62,567 bases of DNA from Bacteroidales bacterium (GTDB lineage: Bacteria; Bacteroidota; Bacteroidia; Bacteroidales; WCHB1-69): contig JAFRUI010000023.1 of the NCBI GenBank assembly GCA_017438945.1, positions 1-62,567 of the forward strand, read 5' to 3'. Of the stretch, positions 1 through 8,908 are shown in pieces. Made by a program: the position numbers and the translations under genes. Position 1 is the first letter of the stretch; each line of letters opens with the position of its first letter. The notes below the pieces were generated by a model. That model had not been told where the DNA came from and did no database searches. It worked only from the letters and a program-made list of their open reading frames with translations.

Positions 1-162
1 TAACCAGAGCATTTGCCGTTATCAAGAGAGAAGCTCCTTACGTGAATTTCATGAGATACACGGCCTAATATTACCAGTTGATATTATTGTTGATAACTTT
101 CTGTATATACTCTTGTTTTTAACCTATAATACAGCACGCTGATTTCGTGGCCGATACGCTCA

Positions 163-213
163 CCCCACACTACAGTGTGGGGTTATTAGGATTGCGTGCA
201 TCCTGCACGCCTT
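163..213. repeat. Palindromic intergenic repeat (CCCCACAC family)
   Basis: CCCCACACT-AC-AGTGTGGGG is a perfect 9-base inverted repeat. It is followed by TTATTAG and a second inverted repeat, GCGTGCA-TCC-TGCACGC. The same order (CCCCACAC...GTGTGGGG, TTATTAG, GC-rich inverted repeat) recurs at 13952-14000, so this is a dispersed element and not simply a terminator. Confidence 0.7.
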
Positions 214-373
214 GCGGTCGGCAAAAGTAGTAAAACATCCGTTACAACAATCTTGAGGACTCGTCAAAAACCGTCCCAAACTGCACTTTTAACCGATTTT
301 AACACAAGATTGGCGTTTACAAACTCTTTTTTTGCAAAGATTTTCCGCGTCACATCCGCTATCGGAAAAACTT

Positions 374-381
374 TATCTTTG
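374..381 (+). promoter_or_regulatory. Bacteroidota -7 box, sialidase promoter
   Basis: TATCTTTG matches the TAnnTTTG consensus. It ends only 14 bases before the first ATG, so the leader would be very short. No clear -33 TTTG is seen at the usual distance. Confidence 0.4.
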
Positions 382-395
382 CATTTTCAAATATC

Positions 396-2033
396 ATGTC
401 AATGTCTAATCGGGAATACCCTTTCATACTCGCGCTGCTGATCACCTTGTCCTGCTGGACCAGTATAGCGCAACCCGGCGGCGGACTGCAGATCTCCGTT
501 ACGCCCGACACGCGCATGACCGGCCGGTCGAACCACCGAGAGGTGCTGATGCGCATACAGGTGGTGCGCGGCGCGGAGACACCGGAAGCGGAACTTAACT
601 CCTTGACCATAAACCTTCAAGGCACCAAGGCGGGAGATGTCCGCATCTTGGAAGTCCTCTCAACTGGAGATTCCCCGAAGGCCAAAGATATCGGGCCGCG
701 AAGTCTCTATCAGGAGTGCACGACCTACGACCCTGCTCCAGCTCCCCGTTCCCGCTCCCTCCAGACAGTGCTCGTCCACGACTTGGATGCTACCCTTGCC
801 AAGGATGTCCACATCCTGCTGCACTATCGTCTTACCACGGACACATCTTACCTCTGGATCACCGCCGACATCACCGACACCGCCCAAGAAGGCAACCGTA
901 TAGTCTTGACATTAAAAGATTTACGAACCGACAAAGAGATCTACCCGATTGACATAACGTCCGAAAGAGAGATTCTGCTGCGCCGGAAGGTGCTCTACCA
1001 ACCCGGCGACTTCGACTCGCAGTTTTTCCGCATCCCCGCTCTCATCACCGCCAAGGACGGCAGTTTGGTGGCCGCCTGCGACCGCCGCAAATACAGCAAT
1101 GCCGACCTCCCCGAGGACATCGACATCATCCTCAACCGCAGCACTGACGGTGGCCGATTCTGGTCGGGACCGCAGTTCCTCGCCATCGGAAGAGGCAGGG
1201 GGCAAGGGTTCGGCGACTGTGCCTTGGCGCACACCTGCGACGAGGGCGGGCTCATCGCCGTATATCCCGGCGGTGTCGGCTTCTGGCAGTCGCGGCCCGA
1301 TGAACCTCTCCGCATCTACTGCCGGCGCAGCACCGACAACGGCCTTTCGTGGTCGCCGGCCGAGGACATCACCCACTACCTTTACGGTCCCGACTGCGTG
1401 GATTCCGTCCGCCGACAATGGTGGGGGGCTTTCTGCGCTTCCGGCAATGGGCTGCTCACCTCCACCGGCCGCATTATGTTCGTGGCTGCCGTGCGCGAGG
1501 GCGAGGCGTGGTCGGCCAACGACTACGTGCTCTACTCCGACGACAACGGCAAGACCTGGCAATGCTCGCAACGCGCCTGCAAAGGTGGCGACGAGGCCAA
1601 GGTCGTGGAACTCCGCGACGGCCGTATCCTGATGAGCATCCGCCACAACGGTGAGCGGTGGTTCAACATCTCCGAGGACGGCGGCGTCACGTGGCGCGAC
1701 ACTGCCTTCGCGACGAATTTTCCCGCAGCACCAGCCTGCAATGGCGACATCATCCGCTATGACCGCGAGGACGGCACCAGCGTACTGCTCCACTCCCTGC
1801 CTTTAGGCGACAAACGGGAAAATGTGGCGGTGATGCTCAGCTACGACGAGGGCAAAAGCTGGTCCATCGGGCGTGTAATCGTGCCCTACAACTCCGCCTA
1901 TTCCTCCCTCTGCCTCCTTCCCGACGGCACCATCGGCATGTACGTGGAAGAAGACCCCAAGGGCGGCGATCATTACGAAATGGTGTTTTATAATTTCAAT
2001 TTGGAATGGTTAGAGGAGCATCTCAAACCTTGA
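396..2033 (+). CDS. Secreted exo-alpha-sialidase (GH33)
   Basis: Removes terminal sialic acids from host glycoconjugates. A signal peptide (about residues 1-26, ending SIAQ) is followed by a beta-sandwich domain typical of Bacteroidota sialidases (about 28-185) and a six-bladed propeller. The FRIP motif with the first arginine of the triad lies near residue 211. Five Asp-box repeats are visible: STDGGRFW, STDNGLSW, SDDNGKTW, SEDGGVTW and SYDEGKSW. An acidic segment just after FRIP (AACDRR...DLPEDID) holds the likely acid/base Asp. EAKVVEL...SIRHNGER supplies the glutamate and a second arginine, and NSAYSSL the likely nucleophilic tyrosine. At 545 residues it is of normal length. It has no type IX sorting domain, so it is probably periplasmic or exported by another signal. 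A second in-frame ATG at 402 is equally possible as start. The next gene downstream, on the same strand, is an adhesin. Confidence 0.93.
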   Translation: MSMSNREYPFILALLITLSCWTSIAQPGGGLQISVTPDTRMTGRSNHREVLMRIQVVRGAETPEAELNSLTINLQGTKAGDVRILEVLSTGDSPKAKDIGPRSLYQECTTYDPAPAPRSRSLQTVLVHDLDATLAKDVHILLHYRLTTDTSYLWITADITDTAQEGNRIVLTLKDLRTDKEIYPIDITSEREILLRRKVLYQPGDFDSQFFRIPALITAKDGSLVAACDRRKYSNADLPEDIDIILNRSTDGGRFWSGPQFLAIGRGRGQGFGDCALAHTCDEGGLIAVYPGGVGFWQSRPDEPLRIYCRRSTDNGLSWSPAEDITHYLYGPDCVDSVRRQWWGAFCASGNGLLTSTGRIMFVAAVREGEAWSANDYVLYSDDNGKTWQCSQRACKGGDEAKVVELRDGRILMSIRHNGERWFNISEDGGVTWRDTAFATNFPAAPACNGDIIRYDREDGTSVLLHSLPLGDKRENVAVMLSYDEGKSWSIGRVIVPYNSAYSSLCLLPDGTIGMYVEEDPKGGDHYEMVFYNFNLEWLEEHLKP

Positions 2034-2102
2034 AAGCCTTCAAACACTGCAGTGCAATTATTTGTTTTACAATAATTTATGTAAAAAAAAACGTCATTTT
2101 CA

Positions 2103-5100
2103 ATGAAAAAAACACGACTGTTAGTCCTCATTTGTTTCATATTTTGCATCCCGCTTCTCCTTAATGCGCAGTCACCCTGCAATACCGGCGGTGATGTTTC
2201 CATAGGGAGCGGTACGGAATCCTATTCCGTAGCCAATCACCGCACCTCCTTTATGGAAGAGATCTACACAGCTGCAGAGATGGGCGGCGGACGCAAATTA
2301 CATTCTCTCAGTCTTTTTTCCAACACGGGAGGCTACACTCGGAACTTGGCTGTCTATCTGATGCATGTCGAACAGCCCACCTTAGAGCAATACATCAGTC
2401 TGGACAGCACCGCCGTGAAGGTTTTCGACGGCAACATCAACATACAGTCCGGCTGGTTCACTTTTCCGTTTGACACCGTCTTTGATTACGACGGTAAGAG
2501 CAATCTCCTTTTGGTCATTGACAACAACACAAATGATGTCACCACTTGGAGCCAAGCAAACTCCTGCCGCATATTCGACAACCATTCGGGCACCATGCTT
2601 CGCATCACCGGATATTACTGGGACTTCAATCCCTACTCCACCGAAAGTTACAACGAGCACGAGAACAATCACACCTACTATTACCGCCATCAGGTGGTGT
2701 TCGGCGATGCGTGTGACAGTTCCATCACCTGCCTGGTCACGAACCTTCAAATCAGCGGGCTCACCGACACCTCCGCCGTCTTGACGTGGAGTGCTGTCAG
2801 CCCCAGTCAAAGTTTTGTCGTGGAATATCGTTCTGACCATGACGCAAACTGGTTGTCCGACACTGTCTCACAACCCTCATACACCCTTTCCAGACTTATA
2901 CCCGGCACTGGGTACACCTTCCGTGTGGCACCGCTCTGTGACAGCGGGACTTACTGGAAAACCTGCTATTTCAAGACTTTGTGCAGCACAATGTCCACGA
3001 TTCCTTTTTTCGAAGATTTCGAGCATAATGTCATTTTTGCCGGGGCGGACAAATTCTTTGAATGCTGGTCCCGACAAACCTCGCAGGATGGCGTTCCTGT
3101 GACGGCAGGGACAAGCATTCCCGAAGCCCACAGCGGGCAGCACTTCCTCCTCTTCCCTGACACCACGGGCGCAACAAGTACCGCTGTGCTTCCCGCCTTG
3201 GACAGTTCCATCATCGTCAACAATCTGCTTTTAGAATTTTATGTAAAATCTGATGGGAACAGCATGTTAGAGGTGGGTATCATGACCGATGCCGGCTCTT
3301 CCGACACATTCCAACCTATCGACACCCTCTTCCTCACGGCTTCCGACGTTTACGAAAGAACACTATGCCCGTTAAACCACTATGCCGGCACCGGAAGACA
3401 CATCGCTTTCCGAGTCACCAATGAAGGGAACAGTTCGCTGTACCTTGACGACCTCTTCATAGACTATGCGCCGGAATGCCTCACCCCCACCCATCTCACA
3501 CTTGACGACCTGAGTGCCTTTACCGCCACGCTTTCTTGGCAGGAGGCGGGCAGTGCCAGCCAATGGGACATTGAATACGGGCCTGTGGGATTCACGTCCG
3601 GCACTGGCGTTTCCGTGTCCACTGATACATGCGCCATCACGATTACGGGGTTGCAGGCCGACCATCTCTATGAATTCCATCTGCGCAGTCATTGTGATTC
3701 GCTCTTTCAAAGCGACTGGACGGACTTGTTCACCTTTCAAACCCCATGCTATGAAATAGATTCGTTCCCTTTCTTGGAAGACTTCAGCACTCCAGCTTCC
3801 GGTGTCCACAGCAGCAGCACCATCTGGCAAATGCCCGAATGTTGGCACAGAATCAACTCCTGCAGTATCTGGAGCGGGTATATGGAACTCCAATGCGGGA
3901 GCAGCTATGAGAAAGCATACGCCATCATGCCGAAATTAGCCGACCACGATGAGAACGGCGATACCATTGACATACGTTACCTTCAATTGGCTTTCAAAGG
4001 CTATTTTGCTTACGGAGAAGAAGGAAGCATCTCCATTGGGGTGATGAGCGACCCGTCGAACACAAACACCTTCCAGGCCGTCAAAACATTCAAAGAAGAT
4101 GGTAATCATTCAGGAAACTTTTATGATACAGCCTACTTCTATTCCTATATGGGAAATGGACGTTATATTGCTCTGAAGGCTAACGAGCATGTGATGATAC
4201 TTATGGATGATTTCATCTTGAGCCGCACTGATGGCACTTGCGCACCGCCCGAAAACCTTACCGTCAGCCAAATCCAAGGTGCATCCGCAATTATCAACTG
4301 GACCGAGGGGCCTTACGGCGAGAGTGTCGAATACACGCTTCAATACTCCGAATTGGGTCAGGAGAACTGGCAAACCATCACGCACATCACTGACAATCAA
4401 GTTTTTATTAGCGGATTGGAGCCTATGACCGATTACGATGTCCGCGTGAGGGCGTTCTGCGCCGACAGCACCGACGGTAGTTGGGCGACGACCTCTTTCC
4501 GCACCACCTGTCTCAACGGAGACACCGTCAATTGTGACACGACATTCACCTGCACCCCTCCGAATATGTTCGTGGACAATATCACCGGCAACGAAGCCAC
4601 GGTCTTCTGGGTGCCCGGCTATCATGAGGATTCCTGGGAGATGGAGTACAAACGAGTGGAAGATGCGGTTTGGACGGTGGTTAGCCTTCCCGTCGGCGGG
4701 CAACGGACCCTGACCGGACTGCAACTCCTCTCCGAATACACGCTACGCATGCGTTCGATATGCGCCCCTACAGATACCAGCGACTGGGCTTACTGCTCAT
4801 TTTCCACCGCTTGCGGTCGCATTGCCCAGATTCCTTATTATACTGATTTTGAGAGCTTTGAATACTACGCCAGCAACTCGCGTTTCCCCAAGTGCTGGGC
4901 ACGCAGCGGAAACCACGTGAACGTTGATTTATTCAATGAAGGCACTACTCCGGGATTGTCTGACAATCACTGTATAACCTTCACGCACAGCACCGCCAAT
5001 CCCAATCCCACAGCCATTTTACCGGAAATCAACAACAGCATTCCCATTTCCGGACTGGCTCTTTACTTCTACCGTAAAATCCCGACGGCTACTTGCTCCC

Positions 5101-6584
5101 TGGTTGTTGGTGTCATGAGCGACCCCGACGACATCTCAACCTTTGTCCCTGTGGATACGCTTACGCAAGAAGGCAACGGCTGGATCCAGGGCTATGTCCC
5201 GCTGGCTTCCTACACGGGGACGGGGAGATTCATTGCCCTGCGGACCCTTTGCACCAGCGCATCGGGCACCCTCTACATTGATGACCTCGAACTGGTTTAC
5301 AACACCGACTGTTCCAGACCTATCAACCTGACCATAAAGCACATCTCGCAAGAGACCGCTGAACTATCCTGGGAATCGTCCACTTCGACGGACAATTTCA
5401 CGGTGGAATACGGCATGGCAGGATTCCTCCCTGGCACTGGTGTCGAAATCCTCATCACGGATACAACCCTCACCCTCCAAAACCTTTTGTCCGGGACTGA
5501 GTATGACGTATATGTATATTCCCTCTGCGGTGGAGTTCGAAGCGAACCGTCAAAAGTCTCCTTCACCACTTCTTGTGAAAGAATGTATGCGCCAACAAGC
5601 GAGAACTTTAATTCTTCCGACTCATTTCCTGCATGTTGGACTGAGGAACATTTGGCTGGAAACCTTGGATGGATAGTGACCACACCAACCTCCTCGCCCT
5701 CATACGCGCATAGCGGCCCATACGCAATATGCCTCAAAAACCGTAGCAACACATCCAATATCACCCTTCTGATCACTCCGGAATTAGACCTTTCACAAGT
5801 ATATCAGCCACATTTGCAGTTCTGGCTATTCCAAGCCCCTTGGTCCGGCGACCAAGACACGTTGGCAATACTCTACAGGACTTCACCCGACAGCACATGG
5901 ATATTCCTGAATTCTTACTCACAATCCACCATGTACTGGCAACAGATTGATTTAGAACTCCCTACCCCCAGCACAGACTACCAAATCGCCTTTGAAGGCA
6001 CTGCGAAATATGGCTTCGGAATTTATCTGGACGACATCAGCGTGAACCATGGGGCGACACTACCTCCCTGTGACACAGTCACCGATCTCACAGTTACTGA
6101 AACCGGCAACCACCATATCACGCTCAATTGGTCGCCCAACGATGCGGCAGAATATTGGGAAGTCCGCTACCACAATATAGATTCCACCGCATGGGACACT
6201 CTTACGACCATAGTCCCAACTGTCACACTTGAAAACCTGCCTGGTCTAAGCACATTTGAAATCCTGGTTACCGCCCACTGTCAGTACAGCACTGTATCTG
6301 CAACCTCGTCCATCACCACTTCCACCACCAATGTCGGCATTTCCCGATTGGAAAGCGACATTACCCTGCACCCCAACCCCACCACTGGTCTGTTGACCAT
6401 CACTTCGTCGCAGGACATTGTCACCAGTGTCGAAATCCTTGACCTCACAGGACGAACCGTATCAATTCAGAAAGCAAAAGAAAACACCGTCAGGGTGGAT
6501 ATTTCCGAATTCCCCAATGGTGTCTATTTCGCAAAAATAGTGACCGAACATGGACAAGCCGTCCGCAAGGTCATCAAAAAATAA
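2103..6584 (+). CDS. Giant FN3/cleaved-adhesin protein with type IX sorting domain
   Basis: Predicted outer-surface or secreted adhesin-like protein, 1493 residues. Layout: signal peptide 1-22; an unnamed N-terminal beta-sandwich 24-205 that recurs in the other giant proteins; FN3 about 207-295; gingipain-type cleaved adhesin domain 298-455; FN3 456-545; adhesin domain 549-710; two FN3 712-900; adhesin domain 904-1065; FN3 1069-1155; adhesin/MAM-like domain 1158-1315; FN3 1318-1405; sorting domain 1418-1493, with HPNPTTG at its start and an RKVIKK end. The FN3 modules show SAxLTW strands and CxPxxLxV starts. Unlike the paralogues at 26-57 kb, its sorting domain contains no 7-base repeat array. 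It ends 6 bases before the convergent kinase gene. The ligand is unknown. Confidence 0.88.
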   Translation: MKKTRLLVLICFIFCIPLLLNAQSPCNTGGDVSIGSGTESYSVANHRTSFMEEIYTAAEMGGGRKLHSLSLFSNTGGYTRNLAVYLMHVEQPTLEQYISLDSTAVKVFDGNINIQSGWFTFPFDTVFDYDGKSNLLLVIDNNTNDVTTWSQANSCRIFDNHSGTMLRITGYYWDFNPYSTESYNEHENNHTYYYRHQVVFGDACDSSITCLVTNLQISGLTDTSAVLTWSAVSPSQSFVVEYRSDHDANWLSDTVSQPSYTLSRLIPGTGYTFRVAPLCDSGTYWKTCYFKTLCSTMSTIPFFEDFEHNVIFAGADKFFECWSRQTSQDGVPVTAGTSIPEAHSGQHFLLFPDTTGATSTAVLPALDSSIIVNNLLLEFYVKSDGNSMLEVGIMTDAGSSDTFQPIDTLFLTASDVYERTLCPLNHYAGTGRHIAFRVTNEGNSSLYLDDLFIDYAPECLTPTHLTLDDLSAFTATLSWQEAGSASQWDIEYGPVGFTSGTGVSVSTDTCAITITGLQADHLYEFHLRSHCDSLFQSDWTDLFTFQTPCYEIDSFPFLEDFSTPASGVHSSSTIWQMPECWHRINSCSIWSGYMELQCGSSYEKAYAIMPKLADHDENGDTIDIRYLQLAFKGYFAYGEEGSISIGVMSDPSNTNTFQAVKTFKEDGNHSGNFYDTAYFYSYMGNGRYIALKANEHVMILMDDFILSRTDGTCAPPENLTVSQIQGASAIINWTEGPYGESVEYTLQYSELGQENWQTITHITDNQVFISGLEPMTDYDVRVRAFCADSTDGSWATTSFRTTCLNGDTVNCDTTFTCTPPNMFVDNITGNEATVFWVPGYHEDSWEMEYKRVEDAVWTVVSLPVGGQRTLTGLQLLSEYTLRMRSICAPTDTSDWAYCSFSTACGRIAQIPYYTDFESFEYYASNSRFPKCWARSGNHVNVDLFNEGTTPGLSDNHCITFTHSTANPNPTAILPEINNSIPISGLALYFYRKIPTATCSLVVGVMSDPDDISTFVPVDTLTQEGNGWIQGYVPLASYTGTGRFIALRTLCTSASGTLYIDDLELVYNTDCSRPINLTIKHISQETAELSWESSTSTDNFTVEYGMAGFLPGTGVEILITDTTLTLQNLLSGTEYDVYVYSLCGGVRSEPSKVSFTTSCERMYAPTSENFNSSDSFPACWTEEHLAGNLGWIVTTPTSSPSYAHSGPYAICLKNRSNTSNITLLITPELDLSQVYQPHLQFWLFQAPWSGDQDTLAILYRTSPDSTWIFLNSYSQSTMYWQQIDLELPTPSTDYQIAFEGTAKYGFGIYLDDISVNHGATLPPCDTVTDLTVTETGNHHITLNWSPNDAAEYWEVRYHNIDSTAWDTLTTIVPTVTLENLPGLSTFEILVTAHCQYSTVSATSSITTSTTNVGISRLESDITLHPNPTTGLLTITSSQDIVTSVEILDLTGRTVSIQKAKENTVRVDISEFPNGVYFAKIVTEHGQAVRKVIKK

Positions 6585-6590
6585 GGCAAA

Positions 6591-7409
6591 TTAACGAGAC
6601 AGCTCGTCAAAGTGGCGTTCGATGGGAATGCCGTTGTCCTGTCTGAGAAAGTGCTGGTTGGCTTCAATGACGTGAGCCACGAATTTCATCGCCTTCAAGA
6701 CACTGTCTTCCAATGTATTTCCTTTCAGATACTGACCGATAGTCACGGAAGAGAAGACATCGCCTGTGCCGGAGAACTGTGCCGCCACCTGACGGTACGG
6801 AAGCACAATCGTCTTGTCTAATCCTTTGTCGAACAGCATCGTGCAGGTCTGTCCGTCCATCACCATACTGGAGATAATCACCGAATTGTCTCCCAATTTG
6901 TGCAGTGTCTGTATTAAATCCTGCGCCTCATCGAAACTCAGGGATTCTTTATCTAAATACTTGTTTGCCAAAAATTTAGCTTCCGTCACATTCGGCACAA
7001 TCAAGTCAGCAATACGGCAAACGCTCCGCATGTACTCCACCGTCTCAGCTGTCGCGCCGTTGTAGAGTTTTCCGTCATCCGCCATAATAGGATCGACGAA
7101 GATAAACGATCCCCGCGCCTTCAGTTTCCGACAGTATTCTGTCACAATCCGCGTCTGCTCTGCGGAAACGAGATAGCCCGTGCAGACCGCGTCCACGTTG
7201 AAACCCTGTTCCTCCCAGATGTCGATGCTTTGGCGCATATATTCCGTAGTGTCCAGCACTGCGAACTTGCCGTAGCTGAAGTTATTGGAAACCATGGAGG
7301 ATGGAAGCCGATATATCTCATAACCAAGGTGGGACAAAATCGGGGTCATCACCGACATGCCCAAGTTGCCGTAACCGACAATGTCGCCTATAAGGAGGAT
7401 GCTGCTCAT
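6591..7409 (-). CDS. Pyridoxal/pyridoxamine kinase-like PfkB-superfamily enzyme
   Basis: Likely phosphorylates vitamin B6 vitamers in the cytoplasm (PdxY/PdxK-like salvage). It starts with a glycine-rich strand (GDIVGYGNLGMSV) near residue 8. In the middle are FVDPIMADDGKLY and the PNVTEA motif typical of ribokinase-type kinases. The FSGTGDVFSS signature with the catalytic aspartate lies near residue 215. The length of 272 residues fits pyridoxamine kinases. It converges with the adhesin gene and lies just downstream of the GTPase gene, on the same strand but about 100 bases away across a repeat. Other B6 or hydroxymethylpyrimidine kinases of the superfamily cannot be excluded from sequence alone. 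Confidence 0.82.
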   Translation of the reverse strand: MSSILLIGDIVGYGNLGMSVMTPILSHLGYEIYRLPSSMVSNNFSYGKFAVLDTTEYMRQSIDIWEEQGFNVDAVCTGYLVSAEQTRIVTEYCRKLKARGSFIFVDPIMADDGKLYNGATAETVEYMRSVCRIADLIVPNVTEAKFLANKYLDKESLSFDEAQDLIQTLHKLGDNSVIISSMVMDGQTCTMLFDKGLDKTIVLPYRQVAAQFSGTGDVFSSVTIGQYLKGNTLEDSVLKAMKFVAHVIEANQHFLRQDNGIPIERHFDELSR

Positions 7410-7417
7410 GATATAAG

Positions 7418-7437
7418 TTTCAGGTTTCAGGATTCAA
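7418..7437. repeat. Short heptamer array
   Basis: Units GTTTCAG, GTTTCAG and GATTCAA lie directly upstream of the kinase start codon. This is one of many 7-base-period arrays in the window. Confidence 0.5.
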
Positions 7438-7460
7438 AACACAAAAGTCATTATAAAAAA

Positions 7461-7500
7461 CATTTTCCTTGAACAGCCCCGAAGGGGCAAGAACTCGGTA
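7461..7500. repeat. Dispersed hairpin repeat (CTTGCCCC family)
   Basis: Read on the minus strand, it contains CTTGCCCCTTCGGGGCTGTT followed by CAAGGAAAATG. GCCCC-TTC-GGGGC forms a short hairpin. Near-identical copies occur at about 14000-14035, 16630-16665 and 17355-17391. Confidence 0.75.
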
Positions 7501-7508
7501 GAACAGGT

Positions 7509-8819
7509 TCAGTCTTCGAGGCAGTTGTCTAATTCGCGGGTGAGTTGAGGGATGTCCATGTGTTGACCGATGAAGACGATTTTGATCATGCGGTCTCCGT
7601 ATTCGGGATCCCAGTCGCGCATAAAGGAGGGGTCTTCCTGCATCAGCTGCACCAGATCTTCCTGCGGGGCGGTGGCGTACCACAAGCCCGCCTCCGTGAG
7701 CTTCTGCTGCACGCCTGCTTGCTCGTAAAGATACGACATATCGCGATATTCCTTGAAATAGCACACGCCCTTGGCCCGGATGATATTCTTCGGACGTTTC
7801 TTCGAGAGAAACTTATTGAACTCGCTGATTTTAAATGCTTTGCGGCGGTAATACACAAATGTGGAGATACCGTATTCTTCCACCTCCCCACCCTCATGGT
7901 CGTGGTGGTGGTGATGGTGATGCCCATGGTGTTCGTCTTCATCATCGTCATGATGGTGATGCTCGTGCTCATCATCGTCATCATCATGATAGTGATGATG
8001 ATCGCCATGCTCGTGATGGTCATCGGTGTCCTCGTCGTGATGATGGTGATGGTCGGCGCGTGCCTCGCGTTCTTCCTCCTCGGTGGTCTCGCGTTCCAAC
8101 TCGCGCACCCAACCCGTAGAGACAGAAACACGCTCATAGTCAAAGGCTTTCGTGCCCACAATGCGGTCCAAGTCCACTTGGGCATAGTCGGTCTCAATAA
8201 TTTCCGCACCGGGATTCAGATGGCGGATAATCTCCTTGACACGCTCCATCTCGTCCTCCGTGACTTCCGACACCTTGTTGAGCAGCACGATGTTGCAGAA
8301 CTCTATCTGTTGGACAAGCAGGTTTTCAATATCCTCCTCTTCAATATCCTCGCGTTCGAGATCGCCGCCGCAGGAGAACTCGCTTTGCATCCGCAGAGCA
8401 TCCACCACGGTGACAATGCAGTCGAGGCGCGGGGTGCCGGCCTCCGTGTATTTCGGGTTCATTCTCGGAATCGTGGAAATCGTGCGGGCGATGGGTTCGG
8501 GCTCGCAGATGCCGCTGGCCTCGATGACGATGTAGTCGAACTGCTGTGTTTTGACCAAATCGGACAGTTGATCGACCAGATTCATCTTGAGGGTGCAGCA
8601 AATGCAGCCGTTCTGCAGGGCCACCAGACTGTCGTCCTTCTCAGCCACAACACCACCCTTCTGGATCAGCGAAGCATCAACATTCACCTCGCCTATATCG
8701 TTGACTATCACCGCAAATTTGATTCCCTTACGATTCGTCAGAATATGATTCACCAACGTTGTCTTTCCGCTTCCCAAATAGCCTGTCAGCAGTAACACCG
8801 GCACATCTTTCTTCATCAT
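7509..8819 (-). CDS. COG0523 (CobW/G3E) GTPase with polyhistidine insert
   Basis: Putative GTP-dependent metal chaperone of the cytoplasm. Walker A (GYLGSGKTT) is at residues 13-21 and the family metal-binding motif GCICC at 71-75. A G3E-type NDIGEVNVD follows strand 2. The guanine-specificity motif reads NKVS instead of NKxD. Between the GTPase core and the C-terminal CobW_C domain lies a stretch of 52 residues, starting near residue 250, with 27 histidines interspersed with Asp and Glu. This is a probable zinc or other transition-metal store. The length of 436 residues is long for the family because of this insert. A TACCTTTG box on the minus strand lies about 22 bases upstream of the start. 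No nickel, cobalt or zinc transport gene is adjacent, so the metal is unresolved. Confidence 0.9.
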   Translation of the reverse strand: MMKKDVPVLLLTGYLGSGKTTLVNHILTNRKGIKFAVIVNDIGEVNVDASLIQKGGVVAEKDDSLVALQNGCICCTLKMNLVDQLSDLVKTQQFDYIVIEASGICEPEPIARTISTIPRMNPKYTEAGTPRLDCIVTVVDALRMQSEFSCGGDLEREDIEEEDIENLLVQQIEFCNIVLLNKVSEVTEDEMERVKEIIRHLNPGAEIIETDYAQVDLDRIVGTKAFDYERVSVSTGWVRELERETTEEEEREARADHHHHHDEDTDDHHEHGDHHHYHDDDDDEHEHHHHDDDEDEHHGHHHHHHHDHEGGEVEEYGISTFVYYRRKAFKISEFNKFLSKKRPKNIIRAKGVCYFKEYRDMSYLYEQAGVQQKLTEAGLWYATAPQEDLVQLMQEDPSFMRDWDPEYGDRMIKIVFIGQHMDIPQLTRELDNCLED

Positions 8820-8841
8820 AATGTCTCAATTTTTCGGGGCG

Positions 8842-8849
8842 CAAAGGTA
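8842..8849 (-). promoter_or_regulatory. Bacteroidota -7 box, COG0523 gene
   Basis: TACCTTTG on the minus strand matches TAnnTTTG. It lies 22 bases upstream of the GTPase ATG and 10 bases from the end of the polyketide-type operon. Confidence 0.6.
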
Positions 8850-8858
8850 CAAAAAATT

Positions 8859-8908
8859 GCTATTGGCTGTTGGCTATTTGCGGTTGGTTTTTAGCGGTTG
8901 GCAATTTG
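8859..8908. repeat. Heptamer array at the 3' end of the MMPL gene
   Basis: Units of the GCTATTG/GCTGTTG/GCTATTT/GCGGTTG type form the array. It is mostly coding: read on the minus strand it gives the last residues of the MMPL-PlsC protein (TAKNQPQIANSQ) and its TAG stop. Related units occur at 24377-24418 and 25954-25985. Confidence 0.75.

Larger units (their letters stand above)
1..395. other. Non-coding left edge of the window
   Basis: No convincing protein or RNA gene is visible. The stretch is AT-rich for its first 150 bases, then holds a GC-rich palindromic repeat (163-213) and a candidate promoter -7 box just before the sialidase gene. The short open frames here have no recognisable protein features. 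Confidence 0.6.

Noticed and set aside
1-162. tRNA or end of an upstream gene
   Set aside because: No cloverleaf could be drawn. A TAA at position 1 could end an upstream gene but there is no evidence for its frame.
921-1793. 290-codon minus-strand frame opposite the sialidase
   Set aside because: The plus strand carries FRIP and five Asp boxes; the antisense frame has no features.
7545-8795. 416-codon plus-strand frame opposite the COG0523 gene
   Set aside because: The sense strand encodes intact Walker A and GCICC motifs. The antisense product contains a run of Met/Val/Ile made by the complement of the histidine codons.
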